Source of the DNA: Saccoglossus kowalevskii
Taxonomy: Eukaryota; Hemichordata; Enteropneusta; Harrimaniidae
Direction: 5' to 3'
Length of the DNA: 32,016 nt
Assembly (NCBI RefSeq): GCF_000003605.2
Contig: NW_003109980.1
Location: 332,394 to 364,409 of the forward strand
Of this stretch, positions 21,590 through 32,016 are shown in pieces (position 1 is the first letter of the stretch; every line of letters starts with the position of its first letter). Under the pieces are notes generated by a model that saw only the letters and a program-made list of their open reading frames with translations, had not been told where the DNA came from and made no database searches. The position numbers and the translations under genes were made by a program.

Positions 21590-24500
21590 GGACGGTCATA
21601 TATAAACTGTCATCGTCGTTAATGTTGATAACTTGCATTTTTTGTAACTGTTTTCTAACATGGATACATTATTGGTCAATATATAATGACCTCACTCGTG
21701 TATTTTATAAGATATGACTGTTAATATTGCACTCAATCAAGTATTGGTCAAGTGAAATAATAACGATTTCATGACTAGTTAATGACATTACGTATCATTT
21801 TTATCGTGATTTGAAATTACACTATTCCAATCTAGGGGTTAACAACCCAATTGTTCAGTCATCAAAGCCAACACATTTTAAATATCAATTGATGACAATG
21901 TGACTGAGTTCACACCTGGTGACGTGCTTGCTGTGTGAAAACTAGAATTTTCCAATACAACGTCTAGCTAAATATAAACAAAAATCAAATAAAAAAATGT
22001 GTGGGCAATGAAGTCAAATAATACTCTGCCTCTCGATTCATCAACAATTATTTATAATAGAATAATCGTTCCAGGGTGAAAATTGGTTTATCATGTTTTG
22101 CTCTTCTATGCACAGAAATGTAACGGTAATATAATAATATGCACCCATCGTAATGCCATCGGGGATAAGCGTTTCAATCAAATAGGACAATGTAGCCAAA
22201 GATTCATCATCGCAATGACCTTGAATTTGTAGAATTTGGTGCATAAAATATTTAATGTTATATTGGCAACCCTATTCCTTACTACGAGATATTACTGTAA
22301 ATACTTTATTTTCGCTTGGAATTTATTTTCGCTGAAAGAATGATTCCGTGAAAATAAAATCCAGCGAATATACTTTTTTTCCCTATATTTCACATTAAAC
22401 TCATCAAAAATCAGTGAAAATAAATTCCATACAAAATGCCCAAAAAGCTTTTTCAGCGAAAATTAATTCCAGCGAAAATAAAGTATTCCACAGTAGTCTA
22501 ATAGTCACCTCGATTAGTATTAAAATCCATGTATATGTATTATAATCTTTATCGCTTTGGATTTCGAACAACAATACAATAAATTAACTTTAAATTAAAT
22601 GTATTGTAAATCATTGCCTGAGTTACTGTCATGAACGCAAAAGACATTATCAAATTTTAAGTAATGATAGTAATGATTCGATCGCTCAAATAATTTTAAA
22701 AAAATCCAAGTACAAGTATTACAATTGTCGTTTGGTACAGAACGTTAAATTGCGAAAGCGAGCGAGCGGTATTCATACACTTACGTTTATTTATGATTGG
22801 TCAATTTGTTTTTAATCACCACTTGAAATTTATATTTATGTTAAGTAACTTATTAATTATTAACATTATATAAAAAAATAACAGATACATTAGTATATTA
22901 TATACCAATATGCTATAAGGGATCTGTATGGAGACTTGTTATAAGGTGATACCAGAATATACGCTGGCTGGCAAATTGCCAGTTTAATACCAACTGTGTT
23001 ATATATTCGCAATTAAGTTAGAAGTTCATTCTTCAATGAAAATACCCAGAATTCAATGTACTCAGAGTCATGCGTAAGCAGGCGTTGAGGTCAGCAATTT
23101 CTTGAGGAAATGTTGCATTGAATAGTTGTGTAGTGATATGAGTAGTGAGTGTAATATTATCAAGCAATTTTCAAACTATGTTTCATCAGACTGTGTTTTA
23201 CAATAGTATGCACATCCATATTTTCAATTTAATTTCAACATATTTTTATTTATTCGCCATTTTCAAATATCTGTTCGAAAAATGTCCCCTTGACCGAGAA
23301 ATTATTGTCAATTTGTCAGTAACATTTTAATTAATTAACCTCCATATAATCCACACCTGTCTCTAAGAGGTATTTTCGTCAGATACCATGAGTAATCCTT
23401 GTACAGATGTAGTTGGTATTTACAAAACGTTAGACACGTTTTAAGTGTATCAGAAAGTGTTCTGTGATTTTTTTTTGCAAATATGGCACATTCAATCCAA
23501 TAAGTTAATATTTTTTTGCTGATGAGTTCTGGATTTCACTGTGAATGAAACAAAGAAATTATAGTAAAATGCATAAAATTGTTAGTGTTAAATAATTGTT
23601 TTTTTAAATATGTATTTATAGTATGTTATTTTCAATGTAAATATTTCCATTTATGTTTTACACAAGAAAATGTCAAAATTGGTTTTAGAAGTGTTTAGAT
23701 GTCTCTGTAACTTAAATCTTTTTAAATTTAAGTGAGTCATCAGAATGTGCATTTATGTCTTTATTTAAATCAATCACGTGATTAGAATGCCTTTCTAATT
23801 ATAGCAAGCGTGATTAAATTATAATCTCTTAAAGCCATACTAAAGCTTTAGTAATAGCCGACAATGTCAAATGATGTCAAAGAGGTCATAAGGAGATTTG
23901 ATCAATTCGAAATATGTGTATGACTTGATTACTGTCACTTTCAGAAAACGTATTAGGCACATTCTCACAGTCTGTGATATGAGATGATAAGTTATCGATG
24001 ACGTCACCCACCGAGGATGCGTACAACATAGTATGACACCAAAAAATGTTTCATTTAAATAGCCACATCGTGTGTGTGTTTAATTAAGTGAGTCTAAATA
24101 AAGAAGTGTTTGGACATAACAAACAATGACTCAGAGAGATATATGGCGGGTGCCACATCACCTCTTGGTTTGTGCCTTGAGGTCCATGTATCTCTAACAC
24201 CGATTTGACAGTGTGTTGTTTGTTTTGTTTGTGTGTCCCCTGTGTGTTCTCGGATTTGTAAATATTGCCTTTTGACATTGATTGTTTGGATTATAGTTGG
24301 GTTTTGTTGCTTGGATTTTCAAAGAAGGTTAGAGACATTATTGCTGATGATTATTTTATACATAATTGACACAGATTACTCTAACGGCAAAAAGTCACCC
24401 TAGTTATCGCCTGGTGTTGATAAACTAGTGCTAACAGTATGACGATAGATCATCATTAATACAATAATATACCGACTGTACCTTTATGAGTTGTCACTGA

Positions 24501-27500
24501 CTCACAAAATATTGCACTCTGCTCATGGTAAACCGTCGTGCTGATTCAATTTCCTCTGTATTTAAGAACACAACACGACATACTCGCAAACAGTCACCAC
24601 AATCGCACAAACCAAACGACAGACAAATCATCCACAATGGCCTTTAAAAAGTTAAAAACGTATGACTCGATTCTGAATTCCAAACAATGTATCATAGTAA
24701 AACAACTCCATTACCCAATAACATATATTAATATAGACTATTATAAATTATAAAATAGAAAACATATCCACACTGGAAATACAAATATTACTCATTATTT
24801 TACATAACTTTCTGACTCATAGAACATTTTAACCTAACATTTTGTAATTGCTTGTGTTTATTTTCATATTCATATATAATTTTTAATAATATCTATGGTA
24901 CTAATTATGACTGATAACATGGTACTACTAATAATATATTGTATATAATAAATTCAAGTCACATGTATTGTTCTTGCTTAGTCTTTTCATGATGGTTCGA
25001 GGCGTTATAGAAACACCTCAATCTATATATTGTTCATGTTTTGGCGATGTCGCTGTTGAAATACAAAAAAAACGTCATCACTAACAACTGTATAAAACAT
25101 TTAAATTTACAGCTATAACTAAAATTTTTATTGAATTTTCGATTTCACATTAAAATTAATGGTAATGGGTTTTATTGTACGTACACGTGCGCAAAACGTA
25201 ACGTTACAAGGTAGTATTTCTCTTTAATACACTTTTATGTATGAAGAAAGGTGTACTATTGCTCCTGTGTGGAGGTACACGCAGATGTAAGGTTCAAATA
25301 GCTATGACAGTAAATACATGTTTTTTTATGGTGAAAACAGCTAAAGTATGTTTTCCATGTAGAGGTAATCTTGTTACATAATTCAGGTCGACAGTTAATC
25401 CAAAGTACAGTTTTCTGAGAGTTTTCAACCGTTGTTTTCAACGATGACCTATACAATACTAGTATTATAATATCGCAATGAGATCGGCACTTGTTTCCGT
25501 GTGTATCAATCAGTCACCCTTACGTTTTTTGAATAAACCAGTCTGACTTGATAGACAACATGTATTTATAAGTGAACTGATTGGGTTATCAATATTGGTT
25601 ACCAATATTCTCTACGAGCTTCAACAATCGTTAACAAACTTTCTCTGTTAGAGAAGGTTATGTTTATATATAAAAACAAAAAGATTCTTTTCAATATCAT
25701 CATGACAGAACATGTAATCCATTATTAGAATATTCAAAAATTGTTATAACAACCTTACAAGTCAGAAGCGATAGCCTCTGCCTAATTTAGTCAAGCAATT
25801 TACAATTTCTCAGTTTATATTTGCCGCAATACAAAGGCATGTCTGCCAATACAAAGACATGTCTGGAACATAGTCATTGCATTCTGAATTGCATCACGAT
25901 AGAATTTCGTTAATTCTAAAGCACTCTGAGGAGACATTCTCAAGTGAAGAAGTAATGTGATTATACAGTTCTCTACTCTAATGTAAATCAACATTTCAAT
26001 TTGTGTGAAGGAATGAATTTCGCTGTATGTGATGCTATTTTAAACGTGTTAATTGCATTCGCACCTAGTGTTGTTTGCATCCAGTTCATTTACTGTCAAC
26101 AAGATGTACATTAGTTGACAGCGGCAGGCGTACGCTAATATACATTTGGACATATTATCTCCTTCAGAGAGAGTAAAGACTCTTTTCCGTGCCAAACATA
26201 AGCCCACCGTGTTTTTACATATAAGATACTTTTAATAGTGTCCGTACACTAAACGAATTTCATGAAAATCTTTCATTTAAAATATACCTCGTAATAATAT
26301 GGCCTGTTTCTATGGTTTTATCATTTAATCAAAAAAATATTATGATAACATACATTTATTTATGTCAATTTTTGCCGTACTGTTTTAATTTTTGTTCATT
26401 TCATAGATTGCGTTCGTTGAGATTCATCTGTATGTAGTTTTGTAAGATATTTCTTGCGGGACACATAGAGGAATGTTTATTAAACCGAGTAAAAAACGGC
26501 TTTCTCGACGACTGCTTGTAAATTCTACTCCACTTTTTGTCGCGAACACGCTCAGTAACGTGGGAACAAACCCCGTCAATTTAACTCAATAATTGACAAT
26601 ACAGCTACTAAGACTATGTTAAATATTATAAAAGAAAAATGGTTTGATAAAGATTGCAAGATTCTTAAAAATCAGACTAAAAAAAGTTTATATACAAATT
26701 CTAATGTCTCAGACATTTTAATAATATTAAATTGTAAGATAACTGAAAAAAGTTATAAGAGAATAAAAGGTATAAGGTATTAAAAAAACCTAAAAGTGAA
26801 AAAATCAACAGGTTATGACATTTTTTTCAGAATTGGTTTAGTTCAGATTATTATTTTGTGTAGTTGTGAATTCTAGAATCTATACAGTAATCTCGAATAT
26901 TTGCATAATGTCAAATATTTTCAAAAAGGGTGATATAAGGTATCAACATCCAACAAAGTCTGGAGAAATGGTCCATGAAACACAACTGCTTACATATTTT
27001 AAACTGTTAATGGTGTGAGGCAGGGATGTGTTCTTAACCCTGAGCTATTCAACTAATATGTTAATGACCTAAGTAACAGAATATGAATAATAAATTAAAC
27101 TCATCATTTTACGCATTATGCTCATCAGAAGTTAAATGACTAATACGACAAGAGCTAATTTCGGAATCAGCTTCAGGAGATTGGAAAAAACAACTTCATT
27201 TCAAAAAAACAACAAGTATGTAGTGTCAACTGATGCAAATTACCTTGATGTATCCACTCAAACGGAACATTCAATGAAGCACGATACAACATGACAGATA
27301 GCATGACATGCATTGAAAAAACAATTTGAGTTTGAAGTTCAATAACCAATATGGCTTGCAGAAATGAAGTAGGTAAATTCCCGCTTCCGTAGAAACTAAC
27401 TTGAAATGATCATTTTCCATTCAAATGGTTATCAGAGATCTAGTTTCCACATCACCAAACTTGAATGTAAAAAAGATACACAGCATTTGCAAACAAAACT

Positions 27501-29770
27501 ATATAGATTTGTGGAAAAATGAATGAAATATCAAAAAGTTACTGAGTACATATGCAGAATTTAAAATAAAACTGACGCAAATAATTAACATGTCGAAATT
27601 CAGAGTGACAAGAAAGCACGATTTGTCCGTTGAAAAGGGAAGACATGGAATATGTATAATAATAAGATGGGTTGTAGAATGATCGTGCGATCACAATCGT
27701 ATAATGTGTGATCAAAATAAAGTGATGGGATTCGTGTAATAGTTCATGACAGAAACTTATACTGTAGACCAGACACGTTATTGGAGCCATCAATGCAAGG
27801 TTGTAACAATCACAAGAAATACAAGATTACATATAAACAGGTTATAGTCACTTCTAGTTCTGTCATGCTACTAATATATTTATTTAGCGACCGTTTCCCA
27901 GAGCATGTCATTGAGAATATTTGGATGTATCTTAAATATAACCACAAAGAAACATAGAACCCAAAAAAGTTCACAAAGTAGACACAATTGTTTGATCTTT
28001 ATAATGTTGTAGTTAATATCAGCTTTATCAGTGGATTACATTCATTCAATTCTAAAATTCCCATTTTAAAGCATTTAAATCGTCGTATTAATGATGTTTC
28101 TATAATAAGTACTTGCCTCCCACAAAATCCTGTTCATTTGTGCTTAGATGGCAAAATTAAGAGGGAATCCAATTAACGCGCGCGGAAAGAAACTTATTTC
28201 GTGGTTAGACTTCGTATATATTAGGGTACATTGTTTGTATTCTCAATCTTCAATTTTCAAAGTACAAATGCAGAAACTAGATCAAAGATGGACTTGATTT
28301 AGTGATATGTGTTGTACTTGTGATATTACATGCGTACAGTTGTAAAAAGCTGGGAATCGATCACATGCACAGTAACAGCATTGATTGTATTACCACGTGA
28401 ATGTAAGACACATATGACAATATTTCAGTGGTATATGAACATTAAATTCTGTTTTTGAGTAAATCAGCTAAATATAGACAGTAATTCAAAACAAATCTTG
28501 AACACGAATAGAGATATTCCCATTGAGTGTTGTTCACAGAAATGGAAAGCAGCATTTCCTTCAAGGAGAATGGGTGTATCAATCATTTCAATTTTTCTCA
28601 TTAGTATCACTATCTCCTGATTACTGCGCAATAACGAAATTCTACGGACTTCGTGTTGATTATGCATATAATAATACACAATATAAATCAGTTATGTTCT
28701 ACGTACATTGCGTAATAATTGCACAGAACAGACCTGCCCGCCAGATGTGTCATCTAAAAATATAAATCCCAATCAACACATTATGAGTATTGTCGCACGC
28801 GCGTCACCTATTGACTGGGGCAATTGAATCAAGCGGAGTAGAGTTTATGTACCACACACAGTGTTACACTGTAGTGTACTGTACTGTAGTATACTCTACC
28901 ACACTGTACTTTGTGCTGCGCTGTGCTGTACTCTGCTGTTGTGTTCTGTATTGCACTACACTGTATTGTAATTATCTTTACGACAAATTGTTTACAAAAG
29001 TGATTGTGCACGTAGTATAGACCTTACTATATTGTAATGAAGTAATTATCATTAGAATATGATGTGCTGGTGGGTATGATACACGTACATACATGCTTTA
29101 TTAAATCATCAATGTCCCTGAATTCAAATTATATAGAAAATGAAACCGACAATAGTCATCAATGAAACCACGAACCGAGTATGCATAGGCCATCTGCGTT
29201 AACTCGACCATTTCCTGTTTTCTAGATTCAAGTCCACGCTTTCTGACGGTTTTTATGCGTATTCAAAAAGGTGGGAATGTAACTCGTTAGTTTTCTGAAT
29301 GGGCAATCACCTTGAATGGAAGTGTTGATTGAAACTGCACAATTAGTTGGCACTTATTGCTCGTGAGTCTACCCGGAAATACAATGCTATGTTGTTGATT
29401 GATGTAGATTTAAATCGGAAGTGATAATGGCCATGAACTTACCGATCATTGTGCAGTATGCCTGTGTAATGGATGAATTGTTATTAACTATGTAATGCAG
29501 GCTAGATGGAATCAATAAGAAAGTTACCAGGATATCAACAGCCACTATATTAATTTGCATCACGTAGATCGGAGTTTTTCGTCTCTTTGAAGTCAATATC
29601 ATAGTCAGATTCAGCAAGTTGGAAACTCCTGAGCATGTAGAAATTAGAATCAACCCTGTAATCTGAACAATTCGAAGTGTTGGATCCATCTCGAATGCCT
29701 CTGTTGAGCGATTCATACCAACCCCATACATGGATGAGTTTATCCATGGGGTAGAATTCACCGATTCCAT
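17253..29770 (-). CDS. Class A (rhodopsin-like) orphan GPCR with long cytoplasmic tail (3 exons)
   Basis: Coding exons on the minus strand are 29770-29443, 19326-19138 and 18784-17253. Phases are 1 and 1, and 2049 nt encode 682 residues plus TAA. The N-terminus has three N-glycosylation sequons (N5, N11, N20). There are seven hydrophobic segments, TM1 from about 34 to TM7 about 287-312. Family marks: Asp-79 (2.50), Cys-106 paired with Cys-185 in loop 2, Arg-131 (3.50), Trp-158 (4.50), Pro-210 and Tyr-218 in TM5, Pro-271 (6.50) and NPTVY at 306-310. Oddities: DRY is MRQ (130-132) and the CWxP toggle is QNCP (268-271). The C-tail of about 340 residues starts with a CCC motif (342-344), a likely palmitoylation site, and is rich in Ser, Thr and Arg. 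It is inferred to be a plasma-membrane receptor of unknown ligand. The 10.1-kb first intron holds most of the repeats in the window. Confidence 0.9.
18800..19080. repeat. Degenerate tandem repeat filling GPCR intron 2
   Basis: Loose units of about 42-50 bases begin gtaattgcattg / gtaattacatcg / gtaattgtattg / gtaattccattg and continue with atac and a -gaata/-gaaat block. Four are clear (from about 18916, 18958, 19003, 19048) and earlier ones are weaker. They take up most of the 353-base intron. Confidence 0.6.
19138..19326 (-). CDS. GPCR exon 2: TM3-TM4
   Basis: The acceptor is ccgtcttttccag, entry is in phase 1 (G+GT gives Gly-110), and the donor is CCAG|GTACGT in phase 1. It covers residues 110-172: TVRIICVVSSLYSEAMVSIM, then RQLAVVRP at the TM3 end, then loop 2 of the cytoplasmic side and TM4 (MKILLIVWVIAILFGIIP). 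It contains no start codon that would give a receptor, which shows that it needs the distant exon 1. Confidence 0.9.
19483..19925. repeat. 72-bp VNTR, six copies
   Basis: Copies of a 72-base unit begin with aataaataccggtattact, with ccggtattac at 19491, 19563, 19639, 19711, 19783 and 19856. Spacings are 72, 76, 72, 72 and 73. Copies are nearly identical; differences are an extra aata, one extra t, and single substitutions. Each unit has the palindrome ATACCGGTAT. As 72 is a multiple of three, open frames run through it on both strands, but none has a protein-like composition. It sits about 160 bases upstream of GPCR exon 2. Confidence 0.95.
21559..21587. repeat. AT dinucleotide microsatellite
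   Basis: About 14 uninterrupted AT units in the GPCR's first intron. Confidence 0.95.
22041..22244 (-). other. Unassigned 67-codon open frame in GPCR intron 1
   Basis: The frame reads like protein: MHQILQIQGHCDDESLATLS, then a hydrophobic stretch ITMGAYYYITVTFLCI, and ends in TGA. Codon use is mixed and the ATG is in a weak context. It lies 50 bases beside the TA-flanked MITE and has no detectable partner exon. I do not recognise it. It may be a pseudogene scrap, an alternative exon or chance. Confidence 0.2.
22295..22493. mobile_element. MITE with about 45-bp inverted repeats and TA target duplication
   Basis: The left arm begins ctgtaaatactttattttcg. The right arm, read backwards, begins ctgtggaatactttattttc. 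The arms stay paired through ttcgctgaaa, about 45 bases with a few mismatches. TA dinucleotides flank both ends (22293-22294 and 22494-22495), as for Tc1/mariner-mobilised elements. The 199-bp element has no coding frame. Its ttcgc steps recur within each arm. Confidence 0.8.
25827..25865. repeat. 20-bp tandem duplication
   Basis: Two copies of caatacaaaggcatgtctgc, with one g-to-a change in the second. Confidence 0.7.
26571..27960 (+). mobile_element. Decayed non-LTR retrotransposon (LINE) coding remnant
   Basis: Frames broken by stops and indels keep recognisable LINE segments in the right order: KEKWFDKDCKILKNQTKK at 26631 (the linker before reverse transcriptase), NGVRQGCVLNPELFN at 27009 (the R-Q-G-C core of reverse transcriptase), then ELISESASG near 27150, NGTFNEARYNM near 27261 and KFRVTRKHDLSVEKGRHG from 27596 (C-terminal part). 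In-frame TAA and TGA follow the NPELFN motif at once, and the YADD segment is not intact. It is 5'-truncated and inactive. The clade (CR1/L2-like or another) cannot be fixed by eye. It lies antisense to the GPCR, within its first intron. Confidence 0.75.
28860..28975. repeat. CTGTA/CTGTG-rich low-complexity tract
   Basis: Irregular repeats of ctgta, ctgtg and cactg (for example tgtactgtactgtagtatac). Reading frames on both strands here come from this composition and are not genes. Confidence 0.7.
29443..29770 (-). CDS. GPCR exon 1: N-terminus, TM1, TM2, start of TM3
   Basis: Starts at ATG 29770-29768 and ends at ATCG|GTAAGT in phase 1. It covers residues 1-109: MESVNSTPWINSSMYGVG, TM1 (VQITGLILISTCSGVSNLL), TM2 (INIVAVDILVTFLLIPSS) with Asp-79, and AYCTMI with Cys-106. 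The frame is open further upstream, but only with a GTG codon at 29788. The tgcag at 29784-29780 is a likely acceptor of a leader intron, so the ATG is preferred. The join to 19326 is supported by phase and by exact Cys-106 to Arg-131 spacing of 25, the standard 3.25-3.50 distance. Confidence 0.88.
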
Positions 29771-31672
29771 CAATGGTGAGAGCTGCACGTCAGATAATAT
29801 ATGTCTAACGTATATGTTGTGTTACTTATTCGCTGTGTTCTCACAGAACCAAACTGCTACTTTAAATCGAGATAGGCGCACATACATGGGTGATAGTAGC
29901 ACACTATACACGGTGAGAGTTCTTCCATATTCAGAACAGAGTAGAAACGACGTGTATCAACCACTGATTCAGAATACTGCATGTAACCCGTAGCAACACT
30001 CTACACATCTTTTACTGACTCACTTACTTTGCTTGGTATAACTTTCCCGTCATCCTTTGCTCGATCATAATGATGTTCAGTGCTATCTGCGCCAAGACGT
30101 AATAAGAAATCGTTGTCATAGTTACACCGACGACATCTCATTTTACCACCTCTAGGCATGTGACATACACATTTTCACTGAGTTGATTTCCTAATACTAA
30201 AGGAAGGCCTGATAACGACAATAATTATACTGACGCTATTACGATACCCCGAGTAATATCAAGCAAATGCCTACTCAGATCTTAAATTGTCAGGGACACA
30301 TAGGAAATAAAGTACGAAGCGCTGTTCACTATATATTGTGTATTCGAAATCACCACTATTAGAATTAGAGGATTTTGCGACGTTATAGATTTACATTATC
30401 AAACGACAATGTGCACCTCTATTCGCACGTAAGTTCATTACGATAAAAAATTACTAAATTTGGTTCTGATTGTGTCAATTTATAACAACAATAATGAACC
30501 CCGAAAGTATCACATTGGATTCGAAAAGGTTTAGAAGGATTTAGCCTCACACATTACTTTGTGATAAATAGGCCCTTTTCTTCATTCAATATCGCGCTGT
30601 GGGAGATTCGTTATTTTTTAAAATAACTGAAATAGTAGCAATGCAGTCGAGCCCGCCATTTAAGCAAACATCCCTGTCCGCGCCCTGCTGTCGCCGTTTT
30701 TTTCAGTTAGACGTAGAACGTTCTCGAGCAAATGACATGTGAAAACACGCTTACAGACTATTTTCTCGATGTGAATAACTAGGATTTACAATGCGAAAGA
30801 GTCATGGAGGGCTTGGTTTAAACATTATTATATTTCTGACAAGACGATAAAAAGATCTTCAATTAGAGTACACATTTCTGTCCTATAAAGTAAAATAGGT
30901 TTGATATAAATGTTAAATAATTTCACAATTTCATATTTAGCTCAATTTCTCTATCCAAATATAACGTTTTTTCATAATATGAATTGACTTTACTTGCCAA
31001 TTGTGACATTACATCATTAAAACTCTCATCTGATTTATTAACAATTCTCAGATAATTATAAATATTTGATTTGATTGTTCCCATAATTGAAATGACGTTG
31101 TGTATGAACTGAAAATGACAACCTGTTTCCACTTTAAACAGTATAAATTCAGTGTATTTAACATTGCCTACAGACCAACGTCAATTCGCAATGAAATAAT
31201 AACCCAACGAATGCAATCCAGGCACTTCGACGTAAGTGTTATGTTTACGTCAGTTCTATTTTTAGTAAATAAATAAACTGCTTAGCCACATCCACTCCCC
31301 GGCAGTGCCTGGAACATACTATAAATTGCGTGTAAGTATAATCGATTTCAAGAATATTTAACATAATAACAATAAATTTAAAAATGAAAAATATAAATAA
31401 TAATTTTAATATAAAATTCGTTATGGGTGTTGCCCATAATATACCAACACTTTTCCTCATTGTCTAACAAACTGAACTGTGGCACTGAGATTTGTATTGA
31501 CTTAAATAACGTTATTCTTGCTTATTTATGTTTTGGACAATCAAACAGGAAGAGAAATTGATCATAAATTACACCAATGTCGCACCTTTCATAGAACCTT
31601 TCATCAACATTTGTTTTGGTCTTTGTTCTTTTCTTTGTTCTCTATCATAAGATTGTGATCACCAATTCTGAG

Positions 31673-31733
31673 TTTGCATATATAATTTAGGGTTTTAATT
31701 TTTTTGCATATATAATTTAGGGTTTTAATTTTG
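31673..31733. repeat. 30-bp tandem duplication
   Basis: tttgcatatataatttaggg and the following ttttaattt occur twice head to tail, without differences. Confidence 0.85.
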
Positions 31734-31955
31734 GTTTAGTATTGCTCTGATTTAACTTATATTTTAAATGTTGTTGGTCCTTAGTTTATTATTTTTTACC
31801 GAATTTAGATTTGTCTGCATTATTATCACATTTCACAATGGTATATAATCTAGATTGATTTATGATCATACGTTTATGTGATGTGAACTCAATTTGTTGT
31901 TGAATGGTGAAGCATTTACAATTTAAAATTTATTTTTTCTATGTAGGCTTCATCT

Positions 31956-31956
<1 letters not shown>

Positions 31957-32016
<60 letters not shown>
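31957..32016. repeat. TAA trinucleotide microsatellite, cut by the window end
   Basis: Twenty perfect TAA units to the last base; the array may continue beyond the window. Confidence 0.97.

Larger units (their letters stand above)
29771..32016. other. GPCR upstream region, no supported gene
   Basis: On the minus strand a good splice donor (CAAA|GTAAGT, boundary 30028/30027) could end a GPCR leader exon spliced to 29781. Frames at 30923-31132 and 31245-31460 (minus) are AT-rich and unassigned. A GC-richer patch lies at 30640-30700. A 30-base duplication and a terminal microsatellite are listed separately. Confidence 0.4.

Noticed and set aside
28790-29020. Cysteine/tyrosine-rich frames on both strands
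   Set aside because: They come from CTGTA/CTGTG low-complexity DNA.
29771-29788. Start of the GPCR at 29788
   Set aside because: That codon is GTG, not ATG, and lies at a likely splice acceptor (tgcag); the first ATG is at 29770.
30923-31132. Minus-strand 69-codon frame with a plausible charged C-terminus
   Set aside because: AT-rich, no partner exons or recognised domain; too weak to call, noted in the upstream-region entry.

Overview
This is nuclear DNA from an animal. It is AT-rich, its genes are split by GT-AG introns, and it carries abundant non-autonomous DNA transposons, minisatellites and a decayed LINE. The gene content (an outer-dynein-arm docking protein, a rhodopsin-type GPCR and a small secreted lectin-like protein) and the repeat style suggest a marine invertebrate, but I cannot name the phylum from sequence alone.

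Three protein genes can be assembled, and reading frame is kept across every splice junction. (1) Plus strand, 875-4685: a complete four-exon gene for a 200-residue secreted protein that resembles a carbohydrate-binding-module beta-sandwich, with a TATA box upstream. (2) Minus strand, 13304-7826: six coding exons (379 residues) of an ODAD1 (CCDC114/CCDC63) homologue, a coiled-coil subunit of the ciliary outer dynein arm docking complex. Its last exon ends in a normal splice donor, yet I find no continuation between it and gene 1. Upstream are a likely non-coding first exon and a near-consensus RFX X-box, as expected for a ciliary gene. (3) Minus strand, 29770-17253: a complete three-exon class A GPCR of 682 residues. 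A 10.1-kb first intron separates TM1-TM2 from the rest. The receptor has an unusual MRQ in place of DRY, lacks the TM6 toggle tryptophan, and has a cytoplasmic tail of about 340 residues.

Layout. 1-752: upstream sequence. 875-4685: secreted-protein gene, with a nuclear-receptor-like repeat in intron 1 and a GC-rich MITE in intron 2. 4686-7825: convergent intergenic region with old repeats. 7826-13304: ODAD1, with two MITE-like elements in its 2.6-kb intron 2. 13305-17252: ODAD1 promoter side, a hAT-like fragment, one copy of a dispersed repeat and a 19-bp minisatellite. 17253-29770: GPCR, whose large intron holds a 72-bp VNTR, a TA-flanked MITE, an AT microsatellite and a LINE fossil. 29771-32016: GPCR upstream region, ending in a TAA microsatellite.

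The three genes show no common pathway, and their adjacency looks incidental. Many long open frames in the window are by-products of minisatellites or antisense to real exons.
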